From Anniella stebbinsi (taxonomy: Eukaryota > Chordata > Lepidosauria > Squamata > Anniellidae), in the NCBI GenBank assembly GCA_029215795.1, contig JARDYH010000004.1:35344001-35408000 (forward strand): DNA of 64,000 bases, given 5' to 3'. The position numbers were made by a program, and so were the translations under genes. Of the stretch, positions 11,501 through 22,946 are shown piece by piece (within the stretch, counting starts at the first letter, position 1; every line of letters starts with the position of its first letter). A model generated the notes under the pieces. It was not told where the DNA came from and searched no databases. It saw only the letters and a list, made by a program, of their open reading frames with translations.

Positions 11501-12384
11501 CCTTGCCAAGTGGCTAGCTATATTGTGCATAAGATGTATTGTGCATGCAAATTTTCATGCTCCAGTGAATGCTCCTGTGAAGGAGGATTAAACTGTGCAG
11601 TAATTTGAATGCAGGTGCATACTGAGATAATTAAATAAGCATGTGGTCACAAGAAATGCTTTATTACTCCATTCTGTAATTTCTCATTGTATTTTTACAA
11701 AAGCTCAGAGACCTAGGTGTAAGGGCTCCATACACAGCTTTTAATAAATGAATACATAAACTGTAACAAACAATAAACTGATATATGCTTTCCAAAGTAT
11801 GGAGATCTCATCACATCTTTACAATATTATCATTAAGCATTACCCAATGGTAGATCAGATCAGATTTCTTCATTTGTATATAGTCATCGGACCATCACAA
11901 AATAAACATGTAACAAAAAATTCTAGGAGGTTCATCACATGAAGCTGAAATCCCACAGCCTTACCAGGGCTTTCTGCTTCTGGTTTCTTTCTGGGATTAC
12001 AATGGGCTCCTTTACATAGTGGACATGTGATTTGAATTGTATTGAATTGCAAACTCCTTTCTAGGCAATGTTCTATTCCATTGCACAGCTCCATCTAGTG
12101 GCTAAATTATAATACAACACCATCATTTCACACTGCTGATGTCTTGAATTAATTTGCCTTACCGCTTTATCGCCAATCTTTTAAAAAAGTGGAATAAAGC
12201 TCCATGGGAGATGCTCTGGAGGCTGACAATATCATGTAAAGGACCTTCAAATTTCCTTGAGTGAACAGTCACTAGCATGTGATAAAAGCCTTGTATAGAA
12301 GTTAACACAATCGTAGAATGGTGTAGGGGTAGGCCTACAGGCTGCGTCTTTCAGGTAACATTGGTCCCAGGGCATTAGTTGGAG
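8591..12384. other. Large unassigned stretch with scattered promoter-like words
   Basis: No protein or RNA gene was recognised. A TATA-like TATAAAAG lies at 8824-8831 and an AATAAA at 10497-10502. Both are followed by C/T-rich sequence reminiscent of old LTRs, but no paired ends could be found. A CA/GA-rich run lies at 10806-10856 and an A run near 10908. The stretch near 11330-11410 resembles a short repeat ending 'gcataggattgc' that recurs at 45730 and 59780. The frame at 8731-9111 (126 codons) has no recognisable domain and I treat it as chance. Confidence 0.45.
10818..10856. repeat. CA/GA-rich simple repeat
   Basis: Interrupted dinucleotide-rich run. Confidence 0.8.
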
Positions 12385-12515
12385 AGATATAATGGAGCTG
12401 CCTTGGTGAAGCTAAACAGGACTCGATTTGGGTCAGTGCCTGGCTGCATGACTGTATGCACACCTTGATTCACTTGGAGGAAAATATGAGATGTAAATGT
12501 AATAAACCAAAACAA
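12385..12515 (+). repeat. 5S rRNA-like SINE, diverged
   Basis: It contains 'tgaagctaaacaggactcg' and 'cagtgcctggctgcatgac', reminiscent of the 5S rRNA-derived SINE seen at 7993-8590, and ends in 'gagatgtaaatgtaataa'. Divergence is high, so the assignment is tentative. Confidence 0.4.
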
Positions 12516-13995
12516 ACCTCCTTGAGCTAGTGTAGTGACCTGTGGTGTGCATCCTTTACTCAGATGGTTCCTGTGGTTGTTGGTGGTTAGGTTCCTGTAG
12601 GTGTGGGTTGCTTGGCAAGCAAGCAGGGAAGTTGTGAACAGCTCTGAACTTCTTGCCAGGCACTGGAAATATCTTTTGCTCCAGCAGTTCAAGGCACCAT
12701 CAACTCTGCTGCAGCTAAAACAGTTCCATAAGCACCAGCCAATTACAGACATTTGGTTCATCATCTGCTGACGATGGTTTCTCTAGCAGCCAAAGCTGGG
12801 GGTTCTGAGTGGTAGCTAGGCTGTAAATCTGAGTGGGGAAATGCCAGAGGAAAAGACAGTGTGATACTTGTTTCGCTGGCCATTTTCCTGCTCACTCCCC
12901 CATATATGTTTTTCAAGGTGGGAAGAGCAATAAAATATACCCATTGGAGGCTTGACTCCCAGTCTGCTATAATATTTTAAGATTCCCCCCTCCTGAACTT
13001 TAACTTCAAGTGAAAATCTCTGTGAGGTTAGAACTGTGCACAAGATGTACAAGACAATAAGGAAGAAATAACTCTAGTAAAAAGAGAGGTGTTACTCTTG
13101 AGTGTTTCTCCAGCCCACAAAGGTGTTGATTGTGCAAAGAATTGCTAAGCAGAGATAAATGGAAATGAGCCAGAAAGGAATTCTCAAAATAGAGGAGTCA
13201 GCAGGCGGTACTCCTGTTAAAATTGCCTTGGTCTTCTTTTGCTTCCTTGGGTGGTAATGAGCTCCTGAAAAAAGCCTAATTAACATATTTCATTCTCCCC
13301 CCCTCCACCTTCCCAAGGTGCACTTAAGAGAAAGAATAGGTTGATAAAAATATAAGGTGTTGTGACACTTGAGAGAGATACTGCTAGATCTCTTGAGCAA
13401 AGACAGCATGGCTGTGGTACAACGGGTTGGTGCTGCAGTGGGTTAATATTTGGAATCTGAAAATTTGGCAAATCATTAGCAAATGTTTTCAGCTCCTGTT
13501 CTCAAACTCAACCAGGTGATGGGAATTAGATTAATTTTCTCTCCAGTGTGCAGAAGAGGGTTGGTTGTATCAGGTAGAGGGAGGTTTAAGGTAAAGCGAA
13601 ATGGAATAAAAGGACCATCAGATAGGTCAAAAGGACACAGGCATGTACACACATACATTCACCCAGTAAGAACAACTTGCAAGTAGCCCTTATCTTAAGA
13701 CAATTCCTGCACACACTGATATGGTATTCTACACTATGTTAAAAGTGTAGCTCGTAGCTGTTCATAAGTTTTTGTTTTATTTTAGTGTAAGTGTGTGAGG
13801 CCACAAATATTCCAATTGGGACACTTTTTTTTAACACCCCAACCCACCCGCACAGGACGGTGGAATTGCAGGACAAAAAAGGGAGGGGGAAGAAAGCTTA
13901 AATTCCGCCCCTCTTGGAGCACCATGGTCCCAATGCAAATTAGGGTTGTGAGTACTTACAGTGAAGTAAATAAGCTATGCATAGCTCTGAAGAAC
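12516..13995. other. Unassigned non-coding stretch
   Basis: No gene, clear transposon end or RNA was recognised. Short overlapping open frames have no motifs. Confidence 0.45.
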
Positions 13996-14155
13996 ATTTA
14001 ATTTGACTCGAAGATGCATACTGCCTCTGATACTGGAGGTAGTATACAGAACCATTATGACTAGTAGCCATTGAGAATTTTATCCTGCATGAATGTCTCT
14101 ACTCCCTTTCAAAGATGCCCACTACATCTTGTGGAAGCAAATTCCAAGGTCTAGC
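13996..14155 (-). mobile_element. CR1 3'-end fragment
   Basis: Read on the minus strand, this matches the last codons and 3' UTR of a CR1 element. The 'cttgtggaag' segment corresponds to 'LPQDVV'-type codons, followed by 'cctccagtatcagaggcagtatgc' in reverse. A plus-strand copy of the same region lies at 27120-27470. Confidence 0.65.
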
Positions 14156-14159
14156 TAGG

Positions 14160-14446
14160 AATGGGTGATCACATGGAAAGGAGGACAGGACTCTTGTACC
14201 TTTAACAGTTGTATAGAAAAGGGAATTTCAGCAGGTGTCATTTGTATGCATGCAGCACCTGATGAAATTCCCTCTTCATCACAACAGTTAAACTTTAGTA
14301 TAGCTCCTCCTGCTTTAACTATTGTAATGAAGAGGGAATTTCACCAGGTGCTGCATGCCTACAAATGACACCTGCTGAAATTCCCTTTTCTACGCAACTG
14401 TTGAATATTCAGGAGCCCTGTCCTCTTTTCCATATGGTCAACCTCA
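14160..14446. mobile_element. Head-to-head double MITE of the TGACCATATGAAAAGG family
   Basis: Two copies of a MITE of about 170 bp, facing each other. The left half runs from 'gggtgatcacatggaaaggagg' to 'catcacaacagttaaa' and the right half is its approximate reverse complement, ending 'ccatatggtcaacct'. The single-copy form is at 15538-15709. A 3' stretch of the CR1 fragment precedes it directly. No coding capacity. Confidence 0.7.
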
Positions 14447-14717
14447 GCTTGGAAGAAGTACTTTATTTTCCTGTGCTGAACCTCCTACCATTGGATGACC
14501 CTAGGTCCTTGTATTATGACAGAGAAAATGTTATCCCTATCCATTTTTGGTACCCCATGCTTTCCCCTTTTTTTTACATCTCTATGATGTCCCCCACTTA
14601 GGGTGCAATCCTATCCATGTTTAGACAGAAAAAGTCCTACAATTGCCAGCATTCCGCAGCCAGCAGTCCCACGTAGAGTGCATTTCTTAATCTAATTTGA
14701 AGATTACCAGAGCATAT

Positions 14718-14910
14718 ATCACTAAACTCAGGGGATCCCTATCCAGATAGGACCATAGCTGGAACACCAGCCAAAGCTGGTAGAAGGCATCCCGAGCCAC
14801 CAAAGCCACTTGAGTATCAAGTGTTGGAAATAGATCCAGGAGAATACCCCAAGCTACGTATCTGCTCCTTCAAGGGGAGTGCAATCCCATCCAGAACAGG
14901 TTAAGCACTG
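14718..14910 (-). mobile_element. L2 LINE fragment
   Basis: The minus strand resembles the segment of the L2 copies at 52500-52650 and 60730-60860: 'ccaaagctggtagaaggc', 'aatagatccaggagaataccccaagct' and 'caaggggagtgcaatcccatccagaac' line up in order. It is short, diverged and non-coding. Confidence 0.65.
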
Positions 14911-15303
14911 CTGTTCATGCTGCTGTTAAAAGCATAGCAGCAAAGCCTCACAGAAATGTTGGCAATCCTACCCCCACATATATTTGCACATTCCTAAGGA
15001 TATACAGTTTGAGAATTACATCATCACTATTTGGATCGAAAGCCATATATTGGGATTTCTCCTCTTGGGTTGCTTGTCAATGATTTTAGGTTCTTCGTAG
15101 TTTATCTAACAATTTACTCCTGGCATTTCTCCCGTGTGAATAAATTATTCAGGAGAGAAGCAAAAACTGATAAACATTGCGGATGTGTTGATGAAGTTCA
15201 GCAAGTGACAAATGTATATAAGGAAACTACTCTTCTTACTACATAAAAACCTTCTGTGACATACAGATTTCAAAGTCATATATATACACACACAAACACA
15301 CAC

Positions 15304-15428
15304 CAGCCTTCCCCAATGTTATGCCCTCCAGATGAGTTGGATGCTAATTCCCAGAATCCCCTTGGCCCACTATGGGATTCTGGGTCTTGTAGTCCAATAC
15401 TTCTGGAGAACACTAGTTTGGGGAAGGT
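15304..15428. repeat. Palindromic MITE (ACTACAACTCCC family)
   Basis: Inverted ends 'ccttccccaatg' and 'tttggggaagg' enclose a near palindrome with CCAGA-GAGTTGGA on one side and TAGTCCAATACTTCTGG on the other. Nine copies of this family occur in the window. Confidence 0.65.
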
Positions 15429-15537
15429 GGATATATGCCTTTGATAATTGAAATTCAGCCTCTCAAGCCTTCTCTTGAGGTGTGCTTATTTTCGGGTATA
15501 TATGTGAGCAGTTAACCAGGCATGGCTTCAAAGCTTA

Positions 15538-15709
15538 TAGGGTGACCATATGAAAAGGAGGACAGAGCTCCTGTATCTTTAAGAGTTGTATACAAAAGGG
15601 AATTTCAGCAGATGCCATTTGTATGCATGTAGCACCTGGTGAAATTCCCTCTTCATCACAACAATTAAAGCTGCAAGAGCCCTGTCCTCTTTTGTATCTG
15701 GTCACTCTA
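15538..15709. mobile_element. MITE of the TAGGGTGACCATATGAAAAGG family, single copy
   Basis: A 172-bp element from TAGGGTGACCATATG (15538) to GGTCACTCTA (ending 15709). It is internally palindromic: 'gggaatttcagca...' is mirrored by '...tggtgaaattccc'. No duplication of eight bases was found at its flanks. Confidence 0.75.
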
Positions 15710-15711
15710 GC

Positions 15712-15900
15712 TCCTGCAGTTCTAGTCCCCACTTGGCCATGAAGCTCACTGGTTGACTTTGGGCTTGTCACTGACATTTGCCCCAAACTACCTAACAGGT
15801 ATGGAGAGCAGGAGGACCATGTATGCTGTGGCTGCCTTGGGTTCCTTGCTAGAGGAAAAAAGGTGGATAGAAATGTAATAATAAATTAATAACATAATAT
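15712..15900 (+). repeat. Sauria-like SINE, 3' body
   Basis: The 'cttggccatgaagctcactggttgactttgg' segment, followed by 'gttccttgctagagg' and 'ggtggatagaaatgtaataa', matches the body and tail of tRNA-derived squamate SINEs. The tRNA-like head is missing or displaced by the adjacent MITE. Confidence 0.6.
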
Positions 15901-17664
15901 AACATAATATAAAACAGAGAACACTCCACACTGCAAATGTAAATTGGTTTGGAGGAAGTCTTCATTTGTTTTAACAATCATGGCTTCCCTAACATATCCT
16001 GTGAACAGTACACTAAGGATCAAACTACACATTATGTTAATTGAGTGGTATGTAGCCAAGCTTATTTTCTTTAACTCAAGAGTGAATTCATGCAGCCCTG
16101 ATTTGGATTGGGACTGGTGTGACTGGGAGGGGAGGATTAAACCTCCCCACTATTTGCTTTCTAAAACCCTCCCCCCTCACAGGGATTAAAAAGTGGGGGA
16201 AATCTCTTGTTATAGATCCCTATTCCCTTTATAGAATTACAGTTTCATCAGCTTTTTACTGAGAACCATGCCAAATGGAGCTGGCTCAAGGCATGAGGAG
16301 GCCCTTGGCATAGGGTTCTCTGACGGCTCCCTTCCAACACCAGTGGACTCTTACTGGCAGGACACATATCAACGTGGCACTGTTTTGAGATGTGCCAAAT
16401 AGCCACCATTTTAATTTCAAACAATGCCAGCAACTTGGCATTGCAGCTGCCCAGCACTGAATATCAGTGGGGGGAGGAATTACTGGGGCCCAGGGCAATG
16501 TTTGGGGCTCTGGCATCTGCCTGAAGATGGTGTTTGGTAATGCCAGGGCTGATTGAAGATTAATACATCACTTAAACTGTTACATGTAGTTTAGAGGTGT
16601 CTGTAACCCACAGCAACTCACTCTACAGCTTCAGCCTGGTTAGTTGCCTCTAAAAAGGAATCAGAGCCTACCACTATGGGCTCCAGTTAGGGATGAGTGA
16701 AAAATGAGTTTCAGTTCATTTTCTACCAGAATGTACCCAATTCATACCCTCCAGAACCAAACACAGAGCCAAAAGCAATCTGCATTCTGAAATCTGTAGA
16801 TTTCCAAATGTGCCATGCATAAATTAGGAAAAATGCATGCATTTGAAAAATGTGCAAATTTTTATGCAAAAAGAAGCTTGCAGTCTGATATGGGCATGAG
16901 CGAGAACAAGTTTCGAGGTGAAAACTGGCGAGCCTTAATGAGCTTGAATTTTGCCGATTCAGACATCCCGAGCTGCTGCACTCCTCAGTATGGACAAGCA
17001 AATGCACCTATCCCACCTCATCTGATCCCAGTCCTCATCTCTCTCTGAAACCTTAGTGCTACAGAGGCCTGGGCTCCCATACATGATGAGGAACTTTTTT
17101 GTTTTGATTACTTTGTCTTTGCCTCAATGCAAGAACATATTTGTCTTGCTCATTATAACCCTTTTCAGAGTGTTTCCTCTAGTCCTAGATCTTCAATATA
17201 TCTGTTATCTCCAAGGCGTTTACCATCCCATAAAAAAAAACATTAAAAGATAGTGTTTCCATAGAAACCTCACTAAGATCTAAGATCCAGTTCCCCTCAT
17301 CATTCCTTTTTTTACAGAAGGAACTTTATTTTAGTCTTGTGTACATTGTCAGGTTTGGCTAAACCTATCTGTCTCTGTACTAGGTGTTCCTTGTGCTTTG
17401 TTCTTTTATGCATTAAACCTGCAGCTTAATTTAACCATTGTTGTAATCATATTTAGCTGAAAGCAATCTGCTTTGCCACTTTTGAATATTCATTGGATGT
17501 CTCATTCATTCATTGGATTCATCTCCCGCTTAAGGCTGAAGGCTATCCAAGCTGAAATCCTCATTAATGATGTGTGTGTGTGAAGACTTTACATGCATTG
17601 AGGTGCTGATCCAAACATAGACTTGTGAGGGGAAGGGAAGGAAGGTAGAGACACAATTCAGCCC
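15901..17664. other. Unassigned non-coding stretch
   Basis: No gene recognised. A TAGGGATGAGTGAA sequence near 16688 looks like a possible transposon end, but no matching right end was found. Confidence 0.4.
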
Positions 17665-17667
17665 TTC

Positions 17668-17775
17668 CTTAGGATACTGAATGAGTCAGACCAATGGTCC
17701 ATCTTGCTCAGTATTGTTGACACTGACTGGCAGTGGTTCTCCAGGGTTTCCGGCAAGTTTCTTTACTAGTCCTAC
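17668..17775 (-). repeat. tRNA-derived SINE, 3' part (interrupted copy)
   Basis: The plus strand reads 'gagtcagaccaatggtccatc' and 'tgactggcagtggttctccaggg', the reverse complement of a SINE body. The head of the same SINE seems to follow at 18165-18225 after about 390 bases of unrelated sequence. Confidence 0.5.
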
Positions 17776-18164
17776 CTGGGGGCTGTCTATATGCTCTATT
17801 AACTCTGTAGTAGCTTCACAGTGGCACTGCATTGTTTAAATGACGCAGCCGCCAACTCGCTGCTACATTGGGATTTCTCCCCCGAAACTGTGCATTTTCA
17901 AAGTGCTGATTTACAGCGACTTTTACCTTTGCTCTGGGTTATCCAGTGGGTGTTGTGAAAAAGCTACTGAAGATAGTATAGAGGAGGGGGCTGAGTCTTT
18001 TATTGTTTTTGATGGGAAAACATGGGAATGCAGGGCAGGGGGCAGGGGGTGGGCTTTTCTGGCCTGTTAGCCTACGCTCCCTTCTGCCCCATCTAGCTTT
18101 ATCAATTTAGCCTCACAGCAGTGATGCTGTGGGCTTTTGAGCTGATCCCCTTCCAAAGCAGTGT

Positions 18165-18225
18165 CATATCTGAAGATACCAGGATTGAACCTAGGACCAT
18201 CTGCATGCAAAACGCGTGCTATATA
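18165..18225 (-). repeat. tRNA-derived SINE, head (interrupted copy)
   Basis: Reverse complement of a tRNA-like SINE head: 'gattgaacctaggaccatctgcatgcaaa' corresponds to the B-box and the TTTGCATGC anticodon-arm region also seen at 18425-18470 on the plus strand. Confidence 0.5.
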
Positions 18226-18415
18226 CACTTCTTATTTGCACTGAATCCTGAGTGGCATCACTGTTTAATGTTCCACACCAGGTTGGTTGCGATAACAGAC
18301 AGTTTCTTGCAAAAGGAGCCCTTTCCTTACAATGTTCCTCAAATTGTCTGAATTTAGGAAACCTTATTTCATTGGCATGCATGTCTGAGGAGTGTGGCTA
18401 CATTTCTTTTGGGAT

Positions 18416-18527
18416 GGAGGTATAGTTCAGGTGAATGCTTTGCATGCAAAAAAAATCCCAGAATCAATCTCCAACATCTCCAGGTAAGGCTGGGAAAGTT
18501 CCCATCTGAAACCCTGGATTGCACAAA
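18416..18527 (+). repeat. tRNA-derived SINE, 5' part
   Basis: Plus-strand copy of the same SINE: A-box-like 'tatagttcaggtgaatg', TTTGCATGC, a B-box-like segment near 18460, then 'tctccaggtaaggctgggaaag'. Its 3' portion is replaced by a palindromic MITE. Confidence 0.55.
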
Positions 18528-18655
18528 ACAGCCATCTGCAACCTGGTGCCTTCCAGAGGTGTTGGACTACAACATCCATCAATCCCATGATAGCGGGTGA
18601 TGATGGAAATTGTAGTCCAACACCCCTTGAGAGCACCAGACTGGGGAAGGCTGGT
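18528..18655. repeat. Palindromic MITE (ACTACAACTCCC family)
   Basis: Near-perfect palindrome: 'ggtgttggactacaac' on the left is mirrored by 'attgtagtccaacacc' on the right, and the end reads 'ctggggaaggctgg'. Confidence 0.7.
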
Positions 18656-20771
18656 ATAAAACTTCATTATGACAAGCACAGCTTTTCAAACATGATTTTA
18701 CAACTCCCATAATGTTAGGTGGCAATGCTCAGCAGACGCTTTTACAAATACTAGGTGAATACTGAGATAAATATTCAAAGCAAGCCAAATATTTATTGCA
18801 CTTTTAGTTAATATTTGCTAATTCAGATTCAGAATGTGCATTCCACTTGTAGGCTTGGAAGATGCTGTTAGCAAAGGGATTATTTTCATCAATGAATTAA
18901 TGAATATTGAATGAATAATCAGTTAACTCAACATGTGATATTTGTTCATCTGATGAACTAATATACTAAAGCAAAGTTTGTTTAGACAATGGTTTTGTAA
19001 CTCACAATTGGTAGTTACATTGTGCAATGTATGGATGAATGAACATTAATGATTTAAATTAGAGTACCTGAAGTTAGATTCTGGCTTTAAGATATACATA
19101 ATTAAAACTAATGAAGACTCATTTGGTACCTGTTAAGGAAATTCCATTCACTTGAGATAATATTGTTCTTAGAATTTGTGCAAACTGTGTAGAAAATCCT
19201 ACACAAGAATCTCCTTACTTTATTTTTAGTTTCTTCTGAATATATTATTCAAACTAAGAGTAAATAATTGCAATTGGGATTTGGTCTGCGTGTGCTGCTC
19301 TGTTCTTAGGTATTGTTATCAGGAAGCAAAATTCATCAAAAACGATGTGGTAGATCTTTAATGCTCCCCTCCCCATCCTCAGTTTGGTTCTGTTGCTATG
19401 AAGGAATTGTTGCAAACAAATTAGAAAAAGAGAATGTTTGACCTCAATGGCCTTTTGTTAGGATTAGAGGAAGGATTCCAGCCGAGTCCGATAAAATATT
19501 TTAGCAAACCTGATTTATGACATGCATATGAAATCATTCTGATTTGCTTTTGCAAAGCAGTCAGAATCAAAAACAGTCAGGACTTGGCAAATGTGGCACA
19601 CCAGACTGCAACACTATAGCCCCTTATATTTAATGAGATTATAGACATCGACTAAGAAAACAGTCCTAAAATATGTATTGATAAAAGAGTTGCTCCATTG
19701 CATCTTCACAAAGACCTAAGGTTCTTTTGGTTTTGCATCAGACATATTATGCTAATATTGCAGAACTCTGGTACTAATGTTTATTCCATCCTCTAGCTTA
19801 ATGACTTCAATTTGGCTTGATGCCAGAGAGCCTCAAGCCAGGGTTCCTTTGGGAGTAGGTTGGAGCTTTGCTGCTGGTTCACCACCACTACCCTCCAAAC
19901 TGTGGACCTTTGGGGCATTAGTCCCTTGATTTCCTCCACCCAGCCCCTTCATGACTGGGCACCTCGCTATATTCAGGCATGGTGGGTTAGCTGTGTGTCA
20001 CCCCCTTCAGTACAGGCAAGGCTGGATAAAGTCATGGGCTAAATGGAATGCAGCCTAGGCCCCACCATCTCAAGGGGCCCATGTGGGCTTCTCAGAGTTA
20101 GCAATCTCCAGATTTTGTGAATTCTTCCCATGTGTGTTTCATGGATGGTGTCGTGTTGTTCATTCTGGTATGTGAATTTGATTTTTTTTTTCTATAATGC
20201 AGAAAAATATGGAAATACTTCTGTAAGAAAGTTCGCAGTGATTTACATAATTTATGATAGTACGTAATATTTAGTGTATTGTCTTCCATTCCATTTGAAT
20301 TTCCCTGGCATATATTTTCCAGCATGGCATATGTCTCAGCAGAAACGTGTGTATTTTCCTGCAAATCAATTTGGTACAATACAAGAAAGTTTTTTTTTTA
20401 ATCCAGAAGTCTACTATGCAGCCTGGGGAGGATTCCGCAGGTTAGATTCTTAGATACCGAAACTTATTTTATGCCGTCTTGAATTTCTCCAGCATCCCTA
20501 GACTAGGTGGACCTTTAGCCTGATCCAACAGATTTCTTCTGTTTTTGTATGAATGGCATTGCTGGATCAGATCCAGGACCATCTAATCCAGTATTCCATT
20601 TCTGATAGCAGCCAAACAAATGCATCTGGACATGCACAATCAGGAGAATATGAAGATAATCACCGTCCCTGCTATTTCGTTCTTTCTTTACAACGTTTAT
20701 ATACCACTCTACTTCTTAACAGATTCTGGAGTTGTAAACCATAAAGGATAAAAATAAAATAAAAGCACAAC
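18656..20771. other. AT-rich repeat-poor stretch
   Basis: The longest run in the window with few recognisable repeats. No coding potential was seen. It could contain conserved non-coding sequence, but that cannot be judged without an alignment. A segment near 20545-20640 ('ttgctggatcagatccagg') resembles a widespread amniote repeat that I could not name. Confidence 0.35.
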
Positions 20772-20779
20772 ATTAATAT

Positions 20780-21637
20780 TAGGGGTGTGCACTGGATCGG
20801 GTCCGATCCACGATCCGGATCCGATCCAGGGGAAATCGGATACAATTATCTGATTTCCGATCACCCCATGTGATCGTTCGATCCAATCCAATCTGATCCG
20901 GAAAGGACTCGATCCAGATCGGATGGATCGGAGGATCGGTGGGTGCTTAATAGCGCCCACCGGCGCTTCCATTGGTGGGTGCCAGCGGGTGCCCGCCACT
21001 GGAATCGGACAGCGGGGGGGGGGCTTCCCTGGCAGCGGGGCTGTCTGCTTGCATCGGCGGGCGCCGACTGGCGCCCGCCGCTGCAAGCGGACAACGGGGA
21101 CAGGGGGCTTACCTTCTGGGGACATCTGCTTCCCTCCTCTGCTGGCCGCTACTGTGAGCAGGCTTTGCGGCCTGCCCCTAGGTAGCATGCCAGGTGATGT
21201 CATCACCTGGCATGCTACCTAGGGGCAGGACGCGAAGCCTGCTCGCAGTAGCAGCCAGTGGCGGATGGGAGCGGACGGCCACGGAAGGTAAGCAGGGGGA
21301 GGGGGAGGGGGCTTACCTTCCGGGGCCATCCACAGCGGACGGCCCCGGGAGGAAAGAACCTTGAGGGGGGAGGAGGGAGTTAGGCCCCCCTCACCCACCC
21401 ATCGCCATTTTTTCCTCATAGACTTGCATTGGGGGAAAGCTTTCTTTCCCCCAATGCAAGAATATGGGGGAAACAAAAATGGCGGCCGATCCAAAAATCG
21501 GATGTCCGATTTTTGGATCGGGATCGGACCCGATCTGATCCGGGGGGCCTCTGATTTTGTCCTGAATGATCCAGGACAATCTCAGAGGTCCTGATCCGGG
21601 TCCCGATCCGATCCGGGGGGGGCCGTGCACACCCCTA
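20780..21637. mobile_element. hAT-like GATC-rich foldback element with perfect TSD
   Basis: An 858-bp element with inverted ends TAGGGGTGTGCAC (20780) and GTGCACACCCCTA (ending 21637). Identical 8-bp duplications ATTAATAT flank it (20772-20779 and 21638-21645), the mark of hAT transposition. The outer arms are packed with GGATC/GATCC words. The centre is GC-rich with a long hairpin around 21190-21212 (core TGATGTCATCA), and a second hairpin of CATAGACTTGCATTGGGGG lies at 21414-21465. Splice-donor consensus sites face outward from the central hairpin at 21108-21115 (minus) and 21285-21292 (plus). No transposase is encoded. Confidence 0.9.
21108..21292. promoter_or_regulatory. Hairpin module with divergent splice-donor consensus
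   Basis: The palindromic module around the TGATGTCATCA core is bordered by AAG/GTAAG on the minus strand (21108-21115) and AAG/GTAAGC on the plus strand (21285-21293). The layout looks like a symmetric promoter with two opposite first exons. That function is inferred, not shown. Confidence 0.35.
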
Positions 21638-21645
21638 ATTAATAT

Positions 21646-22390
21646 ATTGCAACATATTAATCTTTTTAAAAAAACACAGAATACCAATAAAAACTATGGC
21701 TGGTCAGTCAAGGAAAGCATCTTGAATGATTCTGAGTATCTTTAGGTTTGGGTTCGAGATAAGTGACATGTTTCCAGCGTAAGATTAACTTGGCTGGAGC
21801 CTGGTCTGCCTTCTCAGTGCTCTCTTGATCATGTTTCTCTGGGCAATGGGATTCAAACGCATCCACCTCCATATGTCCTGTCCTACAGACCACCTCTTCT
21901 CTAATAATGTCTCTAATAAGAATGCCCCCTAGAGGATGTTTGGCACTCTTGGTCATGCTATTGGGGGTGGGGAATCCAGCCCAGTGAGCCCAGTTTGGCT
22001 CTAACTCCTAAGTGCCAGACTCCAGGGCTGTTTCTTACTCTCCTCCTTTACCAGCCTGGGATCTTCTTCACTCAATGTCTCACTCCTCCACAGCCCCCCT
22101 GTTTATTATCCTCCTCATCGTTATTCCTCCCCTCTCTCTTCCTTCCCCATCTTTGGTTCTGCCTCCCTGTTTGTCCTCACTCTCTCTTTTTCATTCTGCC
22201 ACCACCTTTCCTTTCTTCACGTGTTCTCTGTCACTGTCCCTCCTCTCCTCCTTTCCGCCCTCCACCTCCAATGTCATTTAAATAATCAAAGTGTATGCAT
22301 GGGCTCCAACTCTCTCCTGCCACCCTGGTATGGACAGTGAAGAAAAAGGGATGAGCAACAGGGCAGCCCCTGGCTGTCCATCACACCTAT
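21646..22390. other. Unassigned stretch with a pyrimidine-rich tract
   Basis: The stretch 22030-22270 is strongly C/T-rich, which produces long spurious open frames. No gene was recognised. Confidence 0.45.
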
Positions 22391-22440
22391 CCTCCATGAA
22401 CTTGTCTAATTCCTTTTTTAAAAAGTATCCAACCTTATGG
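22391..22440 (-). mobile_element. Short CR1 3'-end fragment
   Basis: The minus strand matches the 'ttaaaa...gacaaattc' region of the CR1 3' end seen at 27230-27260. Confidence 0.4.
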
Positions 22441-22463
22441 ACATGCCTGTGTCAGTGAATGCG

Positions 22464-22681
22464 GTAAGGCAGGGGTGGGCAGAAAGTGGATCTCCAAATG
22501 TTTTGGACTTCAACTCCCAACATTCCTGACCAATGTCCATGCTGACAGGGGCTTCAGGGAGTTGAAGTCTAATAATAGTCCTATGTAGAGTAGACCCATT
22601 GAAATGAATGAGACTTAAGATAGTTGTTTGTAGGACTAACATTGGATACTCGTCCTGGAGATCTATCTCCTGCACACCCCT
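22464..22681. repeat. Palindromic MITE with a second palindrome inserted
   Basis: The ACTACAACTCCC-type MITE starts with CAGGGGTGGGCAGAAAG at 22470. It is interrupted at about 22570-22650 by a short palindromic repeat ('agtcctatgtagagtagacc' to 'gtaggact'), and ends 'cctgcacacccctggcc'. Confidence 0.6.
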
Positions 22682-22807
22682 GGCCTAGGTCAGTGGTATG
22701 AAGCTTTCTACCATGATAAAATCCTTTCCACATTGACTAGTCTGCCAAGGAACCCCCTGCATATTTGGGTACAATCCCTGTGCGTTTCAGAGGACATTTC
22801 AGATGTT

Positions 22808-22946
22808 CTAGGGCAGGGTTGGGCAGAAAGTAGCTCTCTAGATATTTGGGACTCCCAACTTTCCTGACCATTGGCCATGCTGGCAGGGGCTTCTGGGAAT
22901 TGAGTTCTCCAACATCTGGTGATCTACCTTCTTCCCACCCCTATTG
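22808..22946. repeat. Palindromic MITE (ACTACAACTCCC family)
   Basis: It starts 'agggcagggttgggcagaaagtag' and ends 'ggtgatctaccttcttcccacccct', with a mirrored middle around 'ggccatgctggcagggg'. Confidence 0.65.

Noticed and set aside
20709..21206. 165-codon minus-strand open frame
   Set aside because: Lies mostly in the arms and hairpin of the foldback element and runs across its border; no protein motif.
21995..22285. Pro/Ser/Leu-rich plus-strand frames
   Set aside because: Product of a pyrimidine-rich tract; overlapping frames give equally long peptides.
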